64,000 nucleotides of DNA from Cryobacterium mannosilyticum. GTDB lineage: Bacteria > Actinomycetota > Actinomycetes > Actinomycetales > Microbacteriaceae. A program made the position numbers and the translations under genes. The stretch lies in assembly GCF_004402705.1 (NCBI RefSeq), contig NZ_SOFM01000027.1, forward strand, positions 83,247 to 147,246, read 5' to 3'. A model generated the notes under the pieces. That model worked only from the letters and a program-made list of their open reading frames with translations, made no database searches and was not told the DNA's origin. Below, piece by piece: positions 47,406 to 56,361 of this stretch. Each line of letters starts with the position of its first letter. Position 1 is the stretch's first letter.

Positions 47406-48634
47406 AGGGACTCCTTGAGAATGCGCCGCACGTCGTCGACGCTCGGCTGGATGGGGTTGTTGACCGTCACCGCGTCGGCGAGGGTGTCCGCGGCCAGGGA
47501 GGCCAGGGCCTCTTCCGTCACGCCGAACGTGGACAGCGGGCCGGTCATCCCGACGCGCCGGGCGAGGTCGGCGATGGTGATGATGGCGGCCTCGGCGTTC
47601 TCTGCGGTGGTCGATGCCGTGTCGCCTACCCCGAGGGCGAAGGCAACCCGGGCGATCCGGTCCTCCCTCACCGCCAGGTTGAAACGCAGCACGGCCTCGA
47701 TCACGATGCACAGAGCGAGGCCGTGCGGGATATCGAACTGGCCGCCGAGCGGATGCGCGATGCCGTGCACAAGCCCAAGCCCGGTGTGCGAGAAACCGAC
47801 ACCGGCCAGATGACTGGCCAGCAGCAGTTCGGCCCTGGCTTCGAGGTCGGTGCCGTCTTCGACGGCGCGTGGAAGGAACGCCGCGACCGTCGAGATAACC
47901 TGGAGGGCGATTCCGTCGCTGTACGGGTTGGCCCGGATCGACAGGTACGACTCGAGGGCGTGGGTGAGAGCGTCCATTCCGGTGGCCGCGGTCGCGCTAG
48001 GGGGAAGGCCAACGGTCAACTCGGGGTCGAGCACGACGGCACGGGCGAGGGCGCTGTCGTGACCGACGTAGAACTTGCGGTGGTTCACGACATCCGTGAT
48101 CACGCCGAACGCGTTCACCTCCGCCCCGGTCCCGGCCGTAGTGGGCACGGCCACGATCGGCAACGCCAGGTTGGCGAACCGGGTGGTGTAGTCCAGGCCG
48201 ATGCCCCGCTCCGGGTTGACCGCGCCGAGTGAAATTCCCTTGGCGGCGTCCATCGATGATCCGCCGCCGACGGCCACGATGATCTCCGCGACGACGGATG
48301 CCGCGAGGTCGCTGCCCTCGTCGACGCAGGTGGTCGTCGGGTTGGGCGTCACCCCGCCGTAGACGGTCACCACCAGTCCGGCGAGTTCGAGTGACGCGCG
48401 CACGGTTTCGACGACGGGGGAGGTGGCGAGGAACGGGTCGGTGACGATGAGGGCGTGGGCCGCTCCGGTGGATGCGGTGATCCGGCCGACCTCGGTGACC
48501 CGACCCCGACCGAAGTAGGCGATCGGTTTCGGGTCGAGCGTCAACTCCGATTCGGACAGCGGGCGCGGCAGGGGCGCGAGGCCGGTTCGGGCGAGGCCGG
48601 CAGTGGCCTGGCCGGTGCCGACGGGCGAGATCAT
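47402..48634 (-). CDS. Iron-containing alcohol dehydrogenase
   Basis: 410 residues. The GGGSSMDAAKG motif (near residue 124), PTTAGTGAEVNAFG and metal ligands in MDALTHALESY, LVHGIAHPLGG and IPHGLAL are all present. A normal length. NAD-linked group III alcohol dehydrogenase, substrate unknown. Coupled to both neighbours by 4-bp overlaps. With the two aldehyde dehydrogenases it gives the operon a full alcohol-aldehyde-acid series. Confidence 0.92.
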   Translation of the reverse strand: MISPVGTGQATAGLARTGLAPLPRPLSESELTLDPKPIAYFGRGRVTEVGRITASTGAAHALIVTDPFLATSPVVETVRASLELAGLVVTVYGGVTPNPTTTCVDEGSDLAASVVAEIIVAVGGGSSMDAAKGISLGAVNPERGIGLDYTTRFANLALPIVAVPTTAGTGAEVNAFGVITDVVNHRKFYVGHDSALARAVVLDPELTVGLPPSATAATGMDALTHALESYLSIRANPYSDGIALQVISTVAAFLPRAVEDGTDLEARAELLLASHLAGVGFSHTGLGLVHGIAHPLGGQFDIPHGLALCIVIEAVLRFNLAVREDRIARVAFALGVGDTASTTAENAEAAIITIADLARRVGMTGPLSTFGVTEEALASLAADTLADAVTVNNPIQPSVDDVRRILKESL

Positions 48635-49557
48635 GTGGTGACCGTATCGAGTCGGAGTTCCACGCCGATCAGGTCTTCGTAGAGCCGGATCGGCGTCATC
48701 TCCCCGGCGCTGTCACCGTATTGGGCGCGGGCCCGACGGTAGATCTGCTCGACCAGGGAACTGAGTTCGGCTGGCACCCCGACCGAGCGGGCCAGGTCGA
48801 TCGAGAGTCCGAGGTCTTTGCAGGCCAGGGCGATTGCGAAATTTTCGTCGTAGTCCCCGTTCTTGAGGACGGACAGCAGGTCGTGCTGCACGAAGTTGCT
48901 GTTCGCGGGGCTCGCGATCAGCGACCTGCGCAGCACGTCGAGGTCCACTCCGGCCTTGACGCCGATGCTGAGCACCTCGGCGGTCGAGACCAGATGGGAG
49001 AACCAGAGCTGGTTGATCATGAGCTTGACCGCGTAGCCTGCCCCGGCGCCGCCGACGTGCAGGATTCGCTCAGGGTCACCCATCGCGTCGAACACCGGTC
49101 GCAGGCGTTCGACGTCGTCGGTTTCCCCGCCGATGAAGATCTGCAGCATGCCGTTGGCCGCTCCGACGGCCATCCCGCTCACCGGGGCATCCAGGATGTG
49201 CAGGCCCCGCCCGGAGTGGTCGGCGCGCACCCGCTGGGCCACCTCAGGCACGGAGGTCGACATGTCGACCCAGGTGCCGCCGTCGGAGATTCCGGCCAGG
49301 ATCCCGGTCGGCGAGTTCACGACGGTGTCGACGTGGCGCGGTGTGGGTAGCATGGTGATGACCAGGTCGCTCTGCGCCGCGACGTCGGCTGCGGTGTTCG
49401 CCCAGACGGCGCCGCCCGCAATGAGATCGGTGGCCGCTTCCTGGCGGATGTCGGTGACGACAAGCTCAAATCCCGCGCGCTGGAGATTGAGGGTCATTCC
49501 GGAGCCCATGTTGCCCAGGCCGATGAAACCGACCCGGGTCGGCGATGAAGAGGTCAT
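48631..49557 (-). CDS. NAD(P)-dependent beta-hydroxyacid dehydrogenase (hydroxyisobutyrate type)
   Basis: 308 residues. N-terminal Rossmann fold GFIGLGNMGSGMTLN (residues 9-23), VSGMAVGAANGMLQ substrate segment and GAGAGYAVKLMINQ with the catalytic Lys near residue 183. Family members reduce tartronate semialdehyde, oxidise 3-hydroxyisobutyrate or act on related compounds. 12 bp separate it from the aldehyde dehydrogenase gene upstream; coupled to the iron enzyme by ATGA. Confidence 0.92.
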   Translation of the reverse strand: MTSSSPTRVGFIGLGNMGSGMTLNLQRAGFELVVTDIRQEAATDLIAGGAVWANTAADVAAQSDLVITMLPTPRHVDTVVNSPTGILAGISDGGTWVDMSTSVPEVAQRVRADHSGRGLHILDAPVSGMAVGAANGMLQIFIGGETDDVERLRPVFDAMGDPERILHVGGAGAGYAVKLMINQLWFSHLVSTAEVLSIGVKAGVDLDVLRRSLIASPANSNFVQHDLLSVLKNGDYDENFAIALACKDLGLSIDLARSVGVPAELSSLVEQIYRRARAQYGDSAGEMTPIRLYEDLIGVELRLDTVTT

Positions 49558-49569
49558 TGGTCTCGCTTT

Positions 49570-51075
49570 CTAGTAACTGCTCAGGGGCGAGTCGCCCAGG
49601 TTGATCCAGGTGGTTTTCAGTGCCGTGTATCCGTCGAAGGCGTGCAGGGAACGATCGCGGCCGCTGCCGGAGTTCTTGAACCCGCCGAACGGCGTGATCA
49701 CATCGGCAACGTCGAAGGTGTTGACCCACACGGTGCCGGCCTTGAGCTCCCTGGCCACGGTGTGGGCGGTGGTGATGTTCGACGTCCAGACGCTCGCGGC
49801 GAGGCCGTAGTCGCTGTGGTTCGCCACTCGCACGGCCTCCGCGGCGCCGCGAACCGTCGTGACGGCCAACGCGGGGCCGAAGATCTCCTCCTGGCCGATC
49901 CGGCCGGCGTTGTCGACCCCGGTGAACACGGCGGGTGCCACGTAGTAACCCTCGTCCAGACCCGCTGGCCGAACGCGTCGCCCGCCGTGGACGGTGGCGC
50001 CCTCAGCCTCAGCGATTCCGGCATAGGTCAGCACCCGTTCGAGCTGCCGGGCGCTGGCGACCGGACCGATCTGGGTTGCCTCCTCGAGCGGGTCGCCGAG
50101 CACGAGGCTCCGGCCGACCGTGAGCACCTCCGCGACGAGCTCGTCGTGCACGCGCTCGTCGACGATCAACCGACTGCCGCCGTGGCAGGTCTGGCCCGCG
50201 TTGTAGAAAATGCCCCAGGCCACGGACGATGCGCAGGCGGCGATGTCTTCCACGTCGGCGAGCACAACCTGCGGGGACTTCCCTCCGAGTTCCAGGGCAA
50301 CCTGTTTGCCGTTCGATTCCCCGGCGTAGCAGAGGAAGCTGCGGCCGACGGCGGGCGAACCGGTGAAGGTGATCTTGTCGACGAGCGGATGCCGACCGAG
50401 CGCCTGCCCGGCCACCGGCCCGAGCCCTGGCACGATGTTGAGCACCCCGGCCGGGAGCCCGGCCTGGGCGGCGAGGTCGGCGAGCTTGAGCGCTGAGAGG
50501 CTGGTCAGCTCGGCCGGCTTCACCACGACGGAGTTCCCGGCCGCGAGGGCCGGCGCGATCTTCCAAGCGGTGATGATCAGCGGGTAGTTCCAGGGCACGA
50601 CCGCGCCGACGACGCCGAGAGCCTCCCTGGTCACCAGCGCCAGCGCGTTCCGCGGGGTCGGGGCGACCTCGTCGTAAATTTTGTCGATGGCCTCCGCATA
50701 CCAGCGCACGGTGCGCGCCGCGTTGGGGACATCCACCCCCCTGGCATCACCGATCGGGTGGCCGGAGTCGATCGACTCGAGCAGGGCCAGCTCGTCGAGG
50801 TTCTCGAGCATGAGGTCGCTGAGCCGCAGAAGCACGCGCTGGCGTTCCCGGCGGTCGGCCCGGGACCAGACGCCAGATTCGAACGCGCGGGCTCCGGCGC
50901 GCACCGCGGCGTCGACATCCGCCTCTCCGGCGGCGCTGACCGCGGCGATGAACCGGCCGTTGCGGGGTGCGATGGTGTCGAATGTCGCCCCGTCGAGCGC
51001 CGGGCGGAAGTCGCCGTCGATGAACAAACGCGTCTCGGGGGTGAGCGCATCCGCGCGGGTGACCCAGTCGGTCAT
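49570..51075 (-). CDS. Aldehyde dehydrogenase, betaine-aldehyde type
   Basis: 501 residues from ATG 51075. VPWNYPLIITAWKIAPALA (near residue 155), FTGSPAVGR, ELGGKSPQVV (catalytic Glu) and FYNAGQTCHGGSR (catalytic Cys near residue 293). Closer to betaine/aminoaldehyde dehydrogenases than the GabD-like enzyme at the end of the operon. Overlaps the enolase-superfamily gene by 4 bp. Confidence 0.92.
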   Translation of the reverse strand: MTDWVTRADALTPETRLFIDGDFRPALDGATFDTIAPRNGRFIAAVSAAGEADVDAAVRAGARAFESGVWSRADRRERQRVLLRLSDLMLENLDELALLESIDSGHPIGDARGVDVPNAARTVRWYAEAIDKIYDEVAPTPRNALALVTREALGVVGAVVPWNYPLIITAWKIAPALAAGNSVVVKPAELTSLSALKLADLAAQAGLPAGVLNIVPGLGPVAGQALGRHPLVDKITFTGSPAVGRSFLCYAGESNGKQVALELGGKSPQVVLADVEDIAACASSVAWGIFYNAGQTCHGGSRLIVDERVHDELVAEVLTVGRSLVLGDPLEEATQIGPVASARQLERVLTYAGIAEAEGATVHGGRRVRPAGLDEGYYVAPAVFTGVDNAGRIGQEEIFGPALAVTTVRGAAEAVRVANHSDYGLAASVWTSNITTAHTVARELKAGTVWVNTFDVADVITPFGGFKNSGSGRDRSLHAFDGYTALKTTWINLGDSPLSSY

Positions 51076-52175
51076 ACGGTGTACCTCCTGACGGCAGCCC
51101 AGTCGATCCGGGCGCCGAGGCCCGGCGTGGTCGGCACCAGCAGATCGCCGTTCGGGTCGATGTCGAGTGGTTCCATGAAGAAATCCCGGCGTTCCGGGGT
51201 CCAGCCGGGAGGGTCGTAGGGGAACTCGAGGTATGGGCCGGCGTCGACCCCGGCAGCGACGTGCAGGTTTGCGAGGAGGCCGAGCCCATTGGTCCAGGTG
51301 TGGGGTGTGAACAGGCGGTGGCGGAGGTTGGCCGACTCGGCCACCTGCCTGGCGCGGTACATGCCGACGGCGAGCACGACATCCGGTTGGTAGATGTCGT
51401 AGGCATCCGCCTCGATCAGGGCGGCCAGCTCATTCATGGTGCGCACCATCTCTCCGCCGGCGACCTGGATCCCCGTCTCGGCGCGCACCCGGCGCGCGCC
51501 GATGACGTCCGCCTGTGGGAGCGGTTCCTCGAGCCAGAGCACGCCGAGGTCGGTGAGCTCGGCCGCAATCCGCCGCACTTGGGCCAACGGCAGCGCGGCC
51601 TCGATGTCGCCACTCATCCGCCACATCTGGTTGAGGTCGATCATGAGGTCGAAATCGGTGCCGACGGCGTCGCGGGTGGCGCGCACCGCGGCGATTCCCT
51701 CGGCGATGCCGGCGGGGGAGATCCGGATCTTCATGGCTCGAAAACCACGCTCGCGGGCGGCCAGGGCGGACTCGGCGCGGGCCTGTGGAGCCATCAGTTC
51801 GCCGCAGGAGGCGTAGGCCCGCAAGCGGTCCCTGGCCCCGCCGAAGAGGACGCTGACCGGAAGGCCGGCGACCTGGCCCACGATGTCCCAGATCGCGGCC
51901 TCGAGCGGCCAGTAGCGTCCGCCGTGGAAGTTGATCGTTTCGATCCGTCGCACCTGGTTGAGGATCTGGAGCGGGTCAGTGCCGATGAAGACGTCTTCGT
52001 AGGCTTCGAACCCGTTCATGGTGTCGCCGGAACCGACTCCGACAAGCCCGCTGTCGGTCTCCACCTCGACGAGGGTCGCCGGGAATGATGTCCGGGGGTT
52101 CGGGTCCCAGGCCGCGTGGAAAGGGGGGTCGAGGGGCAGGCTCAGCCGGGTCAGGCGGATGGCCGTGATCAACAT
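51072..52175 (-). CDS. Enolase-superfamily dehydratase/racemase (mandelate racemase group)
   Basis: 367 residues. Lys general base in FRAMKIRIS (near residue 146), metal ligands Asp in LMIDLNQMW, Glu in LWLEEPLPQ and Glu in VAGGEMVRT, and the catalytic His in PHTWTNG near residue 293, typical of the mandelate racemase group. Probable acid-sugar dehydratase or racemase. It is followed in the operon by an aldehyde dehydrogenase and preceded by the Fae-like gene. Substrate unknown. Confidence 0.88.
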   Translation of the reverse strand: MLITAIRLTRLSLPLDPPFHAAWDPNPRTSFPATLVEVETDSGLVGVGSGDTMNGFEAYEDVFIGTDPLQILNQVRRIETINFHGGRYWPLEAAIWDIVGQVAGLPVSVLFGGARDRLRAYASCGELMAPQARAESALAARERGFRAMKIRISPAGIAEGIAAVRATRDAVGTDFDLMIDLNQMWRMSGDIEAALPLAQVRRIAAELTDLGVLWLEEPLPQADVIGARRVRAETGIQVAGGEMVRTMNELAALIEADAYDIYQPDVVLAVGMYRARQVAESANLRHRLFTPHTWTNGLGLLANLHVAAGVDAGPYLEFPYDPPGWTPERRDFFMEPLDIDPNGDLLVPTTPGLGARIDWAAVRRYTV

Positions 52176-52197
52176 TGGGTTCCCGGTTCTGCAGGCA

Positions 52198-52707
52198 TCA
52201 GGACTTCGGAGTGAAGAATGGATTGGTCGGGGTGGCGCGGGCCGCGATGACCTCGTCGGTGTCAGGAAGATTGCGGGCGCCGTTCTCCAGGGCGGTGCGC
52301 ACCGAAAGCCGGTTGTTCGCGTAGACCGTCTCGGCGTCGTCGGCCAGAGGATTGACCCAGACCGCCGCGATGATGACGTGGGAGTCGGCTTCCTCTCGGG
52401 AGATGATCCCGTCAGCCAGCGCCTCGGCGACCCCGGCGGCGATGCCGGCCTGGGCGGGACCCCAGATGAGCAGCCCGTGGGCGTCGCCGGCGGGCGCCGC
52501 CTTGGTGACGAACAGGGTGAGCGGTTTGACCGGCAGGGACGGTCGAAGCACGGTCACGAATGGAACGTGTCCCTGGCTCGGGGTGGCCAGGGCCGAAGCC
52601 CAGGCCACCCCGGCCGGCCCTTCGCGGTGTCCGAAGACGGTGTTGACGTGCGCGGCGTTGACGCCGTCGCCAACAAAGCTCTCGCCGATGTGAAGGGCCT
52701 GGGTCAT
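52198..52707 (-). CDS. Formaldehyde-activating enzyme (Fae) homologue
   Basis: 169 residues, the length of Fae. Signature blocks: FVGDGVNAAHVNTVFG (residues 11-26, with the catalytic-type His at residue 20), LRPSLPVKPLTLFVTKAAP, GPAQAGIAAGVAEALADGII and VWVNPLADDAETVYANN. Fae condenses formaldehyde with tetrahydromethanopterin, a cofactor not expected in actinobacteria, so the reaction here may use another carrier or a different aldehyde. Start ATG 52707 directly follows the binding-protein stop TAA. Confidence 0.88.
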   Translation of the reverse strand: MTQALHIGESFVGDGVNAAHVNTVFGHREGPAGVAWASALATPSQGHVPFVTVLRPSLPVKPLTLFVTKAAPAGDAHGLLIWGPAQAGIAAGVAEALADGIISREEADSHVIIAAVWVNPLADDAETVYANNRLSVRTALENGARNLPDTDEVIAARATPTNPFFTPKS

Positions 52708-53652
52708 TTAGATCAGTCCCTCTTCGGTCAGCCAGTTGTGGGCGATGTCCTGGGGGTCGTCTCCGTCGACATCCGCCTGCGCGTTGAGGGTCTGCATGAC
52801 CTCCGTGGTGAGCTTCGGCGACAGCAGTGCCATCACCTCGGCGATCCCCGGGTTCTTGTCGAGCGTGGTCTGCTTGAGGGTGAATGCGCCCTGGTAGACC
52901 GGGAAGAACGACTTGTCGTCCTTCATCACGGTCAGGTCGAGCGCCTTGATTCGGCCGTCGGTCTGGAAGACTTCACCGAAGTTGCAGTCGTCGCCCTTCT
53001 GAGTGGCCGTGTAGATGACGCCGGTGTCGAGCAGCGCAACGTTGGAGTCCGAAACGTCAATGCCGTAGGCCTTCTTCAGCCCGGGCCAACCATCGTCTCG
53101 GGTCGAGAACTCGCTCTCGATGCAGAAGGTCTGTTCCGCAGCAGGCAGCGCGGCGATGTCGCTCAGCGAGGTGACTCCGAGCTTCTTGGCCTTGTCGGAA
53201 CGGATGGCGAAGGCGTAGGTGTTGTTGAGCGGTGCCGGGTCGAGCCAGGCGATCCCGTTCTTCGCGTCCGCTTCCTTGGTGGCCGTGAACTGGGCCTCCT
53301 CACCCTGCACGGGGGCGGTGTTCTTGTTGTAGGTGATCCACGAGGTGCCCGTGTATTCCCAGTAGCCCATGAAGTCGTCACTTTCCAGTGCCGCACGAAC
53401 GTTCGCGGAGCCGACGACCTTCGTGTTCGCCTCGGTCTTGGCGCCGTGGGCGTTGAGCAGTTCGCTGGTGAGGTAGGCGAGGATGAACTGCTCAGAGAAG
53501 TCTTTGGCGCCAATTGTGCCCTTCAGGCCTGCGACCTCGTCGCCCTTTCCGGCGGCAGATCCGCCGGAGGATGCCGTGCCGGCGCAGGCGCTGAGCGCCA
53601 GCGCTCCGAGGGCGGCGATGGCCAGCAGCGAGTGAGTGGTCCTTCTTTTCAT
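52708..53652 (-). CDS. Osmoprotectant-type ABC transporter, lipoprotein binding protein
   Basis: 314 residues from ATG 53652 behind AAGGAGC. Signal peptide with lipobox LSAC (residues 16-19 region), then a binding domain of the OpuBC/ProX type: GTIGAKDFSEQFILAYLTSE, MGYWEYTGTSWITYNK and CFCIES-like FCIESEFSTRDDG segment. Ligands in the family are choline, betaine and related amines; here the operon content suggests a catabolic substrate. Polar neighbour: 61 bp to the permease. Confidence 0.88.
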   Translation of the reverse strand: MKRRTTHSLLAIAALGALALSACAGTASSGGSAAGKGDEVAGLKGTIGAKDFSEQFILAYLTSELLNAHGAKTEANTKVVGSANVRAALESDDFMGYWEYTGTSWITYNKNTAPVQGEEAQFTATKEADAKNGIAWLDPAPLNNTYAFAIRSDKAKKLGVTSLSDIAALPAAEQTFCIESEFSTRDDGWPGLKKAYGIDVSDSNVALLDTGVIYTATQKGDDCNFGEVFQTDGRIKALDLTVMKDDKSFFPVYQGAFTLKQTTLDKNPGIAEVMALLSPKLTTEVMQTLNAQADVDGDDPQDIAHNWLTEEGLI

Positions 53653-53713
53653 GGTTGCTCCTTGTGGGTGGTGCGCCGTGGGTGCGGTGAGATGGAGGTG
53701 CGGTTCGGGAGGG

Positions 53714-54502
53714 CTAGATGCCCCGGGGGCGGAGCAGGTCTTCGGCAATGCCGGCAATCCAGTCGATCAACAGGGCGATGGACGCGACGAGCACCGCTCC
53801 GGTGATCAGCACCGGGTAGCGCTGCAGCTTCAGGCCGTTGACGATCATGTCGCCGAGCCCGCCGGCGTTGATGAATGTGGCGATGGTGGCGACACCGACG
53901 GCGAAGACCAGGGAAGTGCGCAGGCCGGCGAGGATCACCGGGACGGCGAGAGGCAGCTCGATCTTCAGGAGCACCTGGTTGCGGGTCATCCCCATGCCGG
54001 TCGCGGATTCGCGCACACTCGCGTCGATCTGCTGCAGCCCGACGAGGGTGTTGCGGAGCACCGGGAGGAAGGAGTAGACGACGAGCGCGACGAGAGCTGT
54101 GGTGTAACCGGTCTGCCACACGATCGCCAGCAGGATGATGACGCCGACAGCGGGGGTCGCCTGGCCGATGTTGGCCAGGCCAAGGACGATCGCCCGCACG
54201 ACGCGGGATTTCGTTCGGCTTAGGGCGACGCCGGTGGGAATTGCGAGCACGGCGACGAGGGCCGAGGCAACCACGGTCAGGCCGAGGTGCTCGCGAGTCC
54301 GTGCGACGATGTAGTCCAGATTGAGGGTGCGTTGTTCGATCGAGTCCAGGCGGAGATTCGAGAGCCAGAGGAAGGTGAGGCCGAGAACGAATGCGACCAC
54401 GATCGGGGTCACGAACCGGGTGCGAGTCAAGAAGGTGCGGCGGGTGCTGGGCAGCGGCCGGATCGCCTGCATCTGGCGGGTGGCGTCGAGGCTCATGGTC
54501 AC
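53714..54502 (-). CDS. Osmoprotectant-type ABC transporter, permease 1
   Basis: 262 residues from GTG 54502, which overlaps the ATPase stop by 4 bp (ATG 54496 is an alternative). At least five membrane helices. BPD_transp_1 motif: ESATGMGMTRNQVLLKIELP (near residue 165) is the EAA-like loop that contacts the ATPase. Partner of the permease at 55553-56218. Confidence 0.9.
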   Translation of the reverse strand: MTMSLDATRQMQAIRPLPSTRRTFLTRTRFVTPIVVAFVLGLTFLWLSNLRLDSIEQRTLNLDYIVARTREHLGLTVVASALVAVLAIPTGVALSRTKSRVVRAIVLGLANIGQATPAVGVIILLAIVWQTGYTTALVALVVYSFLPVLRNTLVGLQQIDASVRESATGMGMTRNQVLLKIELPLAVPVILAGLRTSLVFAVGVATIATFINAGGLGDMIVNGLKLQRYPVLITGAVLVASIALLIDWIAGIAEDLLRPRGI

Positions 54503-55560
54503 GACCCCTGGCCGGTGCCGGTGTCCTGCCGCGCTGCGGGGGCAGCGGGAACCTCAGCTCCGAGCACCGCCGAGATACGGTCGATGCTGATCGAGCCGAC
54601 CGGCTTGTTCGCTCGGTCGATGACGGTCAGGGCTGGCAGCCCGGTGAGTACGAGCGAGTCCAGCGCATCGCGCAGGGAGTCGTCCACGCTGACGGTGATC
54701 GGCCCGCCGGCCGATTCGCCGGCCGGCCCGAGTATCGCTTCGGTGACGGGGATGAGGACGAGACGCTTGATGGCTGCGCCATGGCCGATGAAGGAGGCGA
54801 CGTAGTCGTTTGCGGGGTTGGTCAGGATGTTTGCGGGGGTGTCGAACTGCTCGATTTGGCTTCGATTGCTCAGTACGGCGATGCGATCGCCGAGCCGCAC
54901 TGCCTCGTCGAAGTCGTGGGTGACGAAGATGATCGTCTTTCCGAGCGACTCCTGGAGCCGCAGGAACTCGGCCTGGAGCTTCTCCCTCGTGATCGGGTCC
55001 GTCGCACCGAACGGCTCGTCCATGAGCATCACCGGCGGGTCCGCGGCGAGGGCCCGGGCCACGCCGACCCGCTGCTGCTGGCCGCCGGAGAGTTGCTTGG
55101 GGTAGCGGCTGGCGAATGCGGACGGCTCGAGCTCCACCGTGACGAGCAGTTCCTCGACGCGGGTGGCGGTCTTCGCCTTGCTCCAGCCGAGCAGCCGGGG
55201 AACCACGGCGATGTTCTCCGCGATCGTCATGTGGGGGAACAACCCGATCTGCTGGATCACGTACCCGATGTGACGGCGGAGTTCGTTCGGATCGAGCGAG
55301 AGCACATCCCGCCCGTCGATGGAAATGGAGCCACTGGTCGGTTCGATGATGCGGTTGATCATCTTCATGGTGGTGGTCTTGCCGCAGCCGCTGGGGCCGA
55401 CGAACATGATCAGTTCGCCGGGCTCCGCGGTCATCGAGAAATTCTCGACCGCCGCGATCGGCTGATTCGGGTAGGTCTTGGTGACGCCGTCGAGCACGAT
55501 GCGCGCGCCGCTGGTGTTCCGGGCGATCTGCAGGATTGCGGTGTCGGATGGCTTAGGCAC
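54499..55560 (-). CDS. Osmoprotectant-type ABC transporter, ATPase with CBS domain
   Basis: 353 residues from GTG 55560. Walker A GPSGCGKTTTMK near residue 55, signature LSGGQQQRVGVARALAAD near 150, Walker B VMLMDEPFGA, and an H-loop. The C-terminal 90 residues (LVLIPVTEAILGPAG, DDSLRDALDSLVLTGLPALT) form a CBS domain, which in OpuA-type importers senses ionic strength. Overlaps both adjacent permease genes. Confidence 0.92.
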   Translation of the reverse strand: MPKPSDTAILQIARNTSGARIVLDGVTKTYPNQPIAAVENFSMTAEPGELIMFVGPSGCGKTTTMKMINRIIEPTSGSISIDGRDVLSLDPNELRRHIGYVIQQIGLFPHMTIAENIAVVPRLLGWSKAKTATRVEELLVTVELEPSAFASRYPKQLSGGQQQRVGVARALAADPPVMLMDEPFGATDPITREKLQAEFLRLQESLGKTIIFVTHDFDEAVRLGDRIAVLSNRSQIEQFDTPANILTNPANDYVASFIGHGAAIKRLVLIPVTEAILGPAGESAGGPITVSVDDSLRDALDSLVLTGLPALTVIDRANKPVGSISIDRISAVLGAEVPAAPAARQDTGTGQGS

Positions 55561-56218
55561 GGAGTCCCCTTGAGGTCGTGGAACGGGTGATTGCGACGAA
55601 GATCGCGTCGATCAGAAGAGCCAGGATGATGACACCCACGGTGCCGGTGAGGGCGAAGTTGAGGGCGTTCTTGGAGCCGAGGGACGAGAGCCCCCTGAAG
55701 ATGAACGCACCAAGGCCTGGACCGGCGACGTAGGCGGCGATTGCCGCGATTCCGACCGTGAGCTGGGCCGCAACGCGCACCCCGGTGAGGATGACCGGCC
55801 AGGCCATCGGGAGCTGGATGCTGAAGAGCACCTTGACCGGGCTCATCCCCATCCCCTTGGCGGACTCCATGATGGCGGGAGGAACCTCCCGGAGGCCGAC
55901 GACGGTATTGCGCACGATCGGGAGGAGGGAGTACACGACCAGGGCGATCACCGTGGGGGTCCAGCCGAGGCCGAAGGGCGGGATCAGGATGGCCAGGAGG
56001 GCGAGGGACGGAATGGTCAGCGCCACGCCCGCCGCGGCGATCGTGACCGAGCGGGGAATGGGCCGGCTCCACACCAGCATGCCGATCCCCACGCCGATGG
56101 CCATGGCGATGACGAGGGCGACGGCGACGACGGTGATGTGCTCGACGACGAGCCCGAGAATGTCATCCCAGCGGCGCGCCCAGAACGTCAGCAGCCCGGT
56201 GAAGTCAAATTCGGTCAC
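55553..56218 (-). CDS. Osmoprotectant-type ABC transporter, permease 2
   Basis: 221 residues from GTG 56218, with GAAGGAGG upstream, which excludes a longer frame. Five or six membrane helices and the EAA-like loop ESAKGMGMSPVKVLFSIQLP near residue 118. First gene of the ten-gene operon, just behind the IclR operator region; its 3' end overlaps the ATPase by 8 bp. Confidence 0.9.
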   Translation of the reverse strand: MTEFDFTGLLTFWARRWDDILGLVVEHITVVAVALVIAMAIGVGIGMLVWSRPIPRSVTIAAAGVALTIPSLALLAILIPPFGLGWTPTVIALVVYSLLPIVRNTVVGLREVPPAIMESAKGMGMSPVKVLFSIQLPMAWPVILTGVRVAAQLTVGIAAIAAYVAGPGLGAFIFRGLSSLGSKNALNFALTGTVGVIILALLIDAIFVAITRSTTSRGLRA

Positions 56219-56309
56219 GGATGCTTCCTCCTTCACTCTTCGTTGAGATGAGGCCGGTTCTGCACCGAAACGACCGTCGAATAGAGATGAGGCTACGAGA
56301 CAGTTTCTA

Positions 56310-56335
56310 TTTGCACAACTGGCGTTGTGCAAATG
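56310..56335. promoter_or_regulatory. 26-bp palindromic operator between IclR and the operon
   Basis: ATTTGCACAAC (56310-56320) and GTTGTGCAAAT (56325-56335) are exact reverse complements around TGGC. It ends 27 bp before the iclR start and is 92 bp from the permease start, so it is the likely IclR binding site controlling both directions. Confidence 0.75.
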
Positions 56336-56361
56336 GCAACTCATGACTACAGTCAACACTC

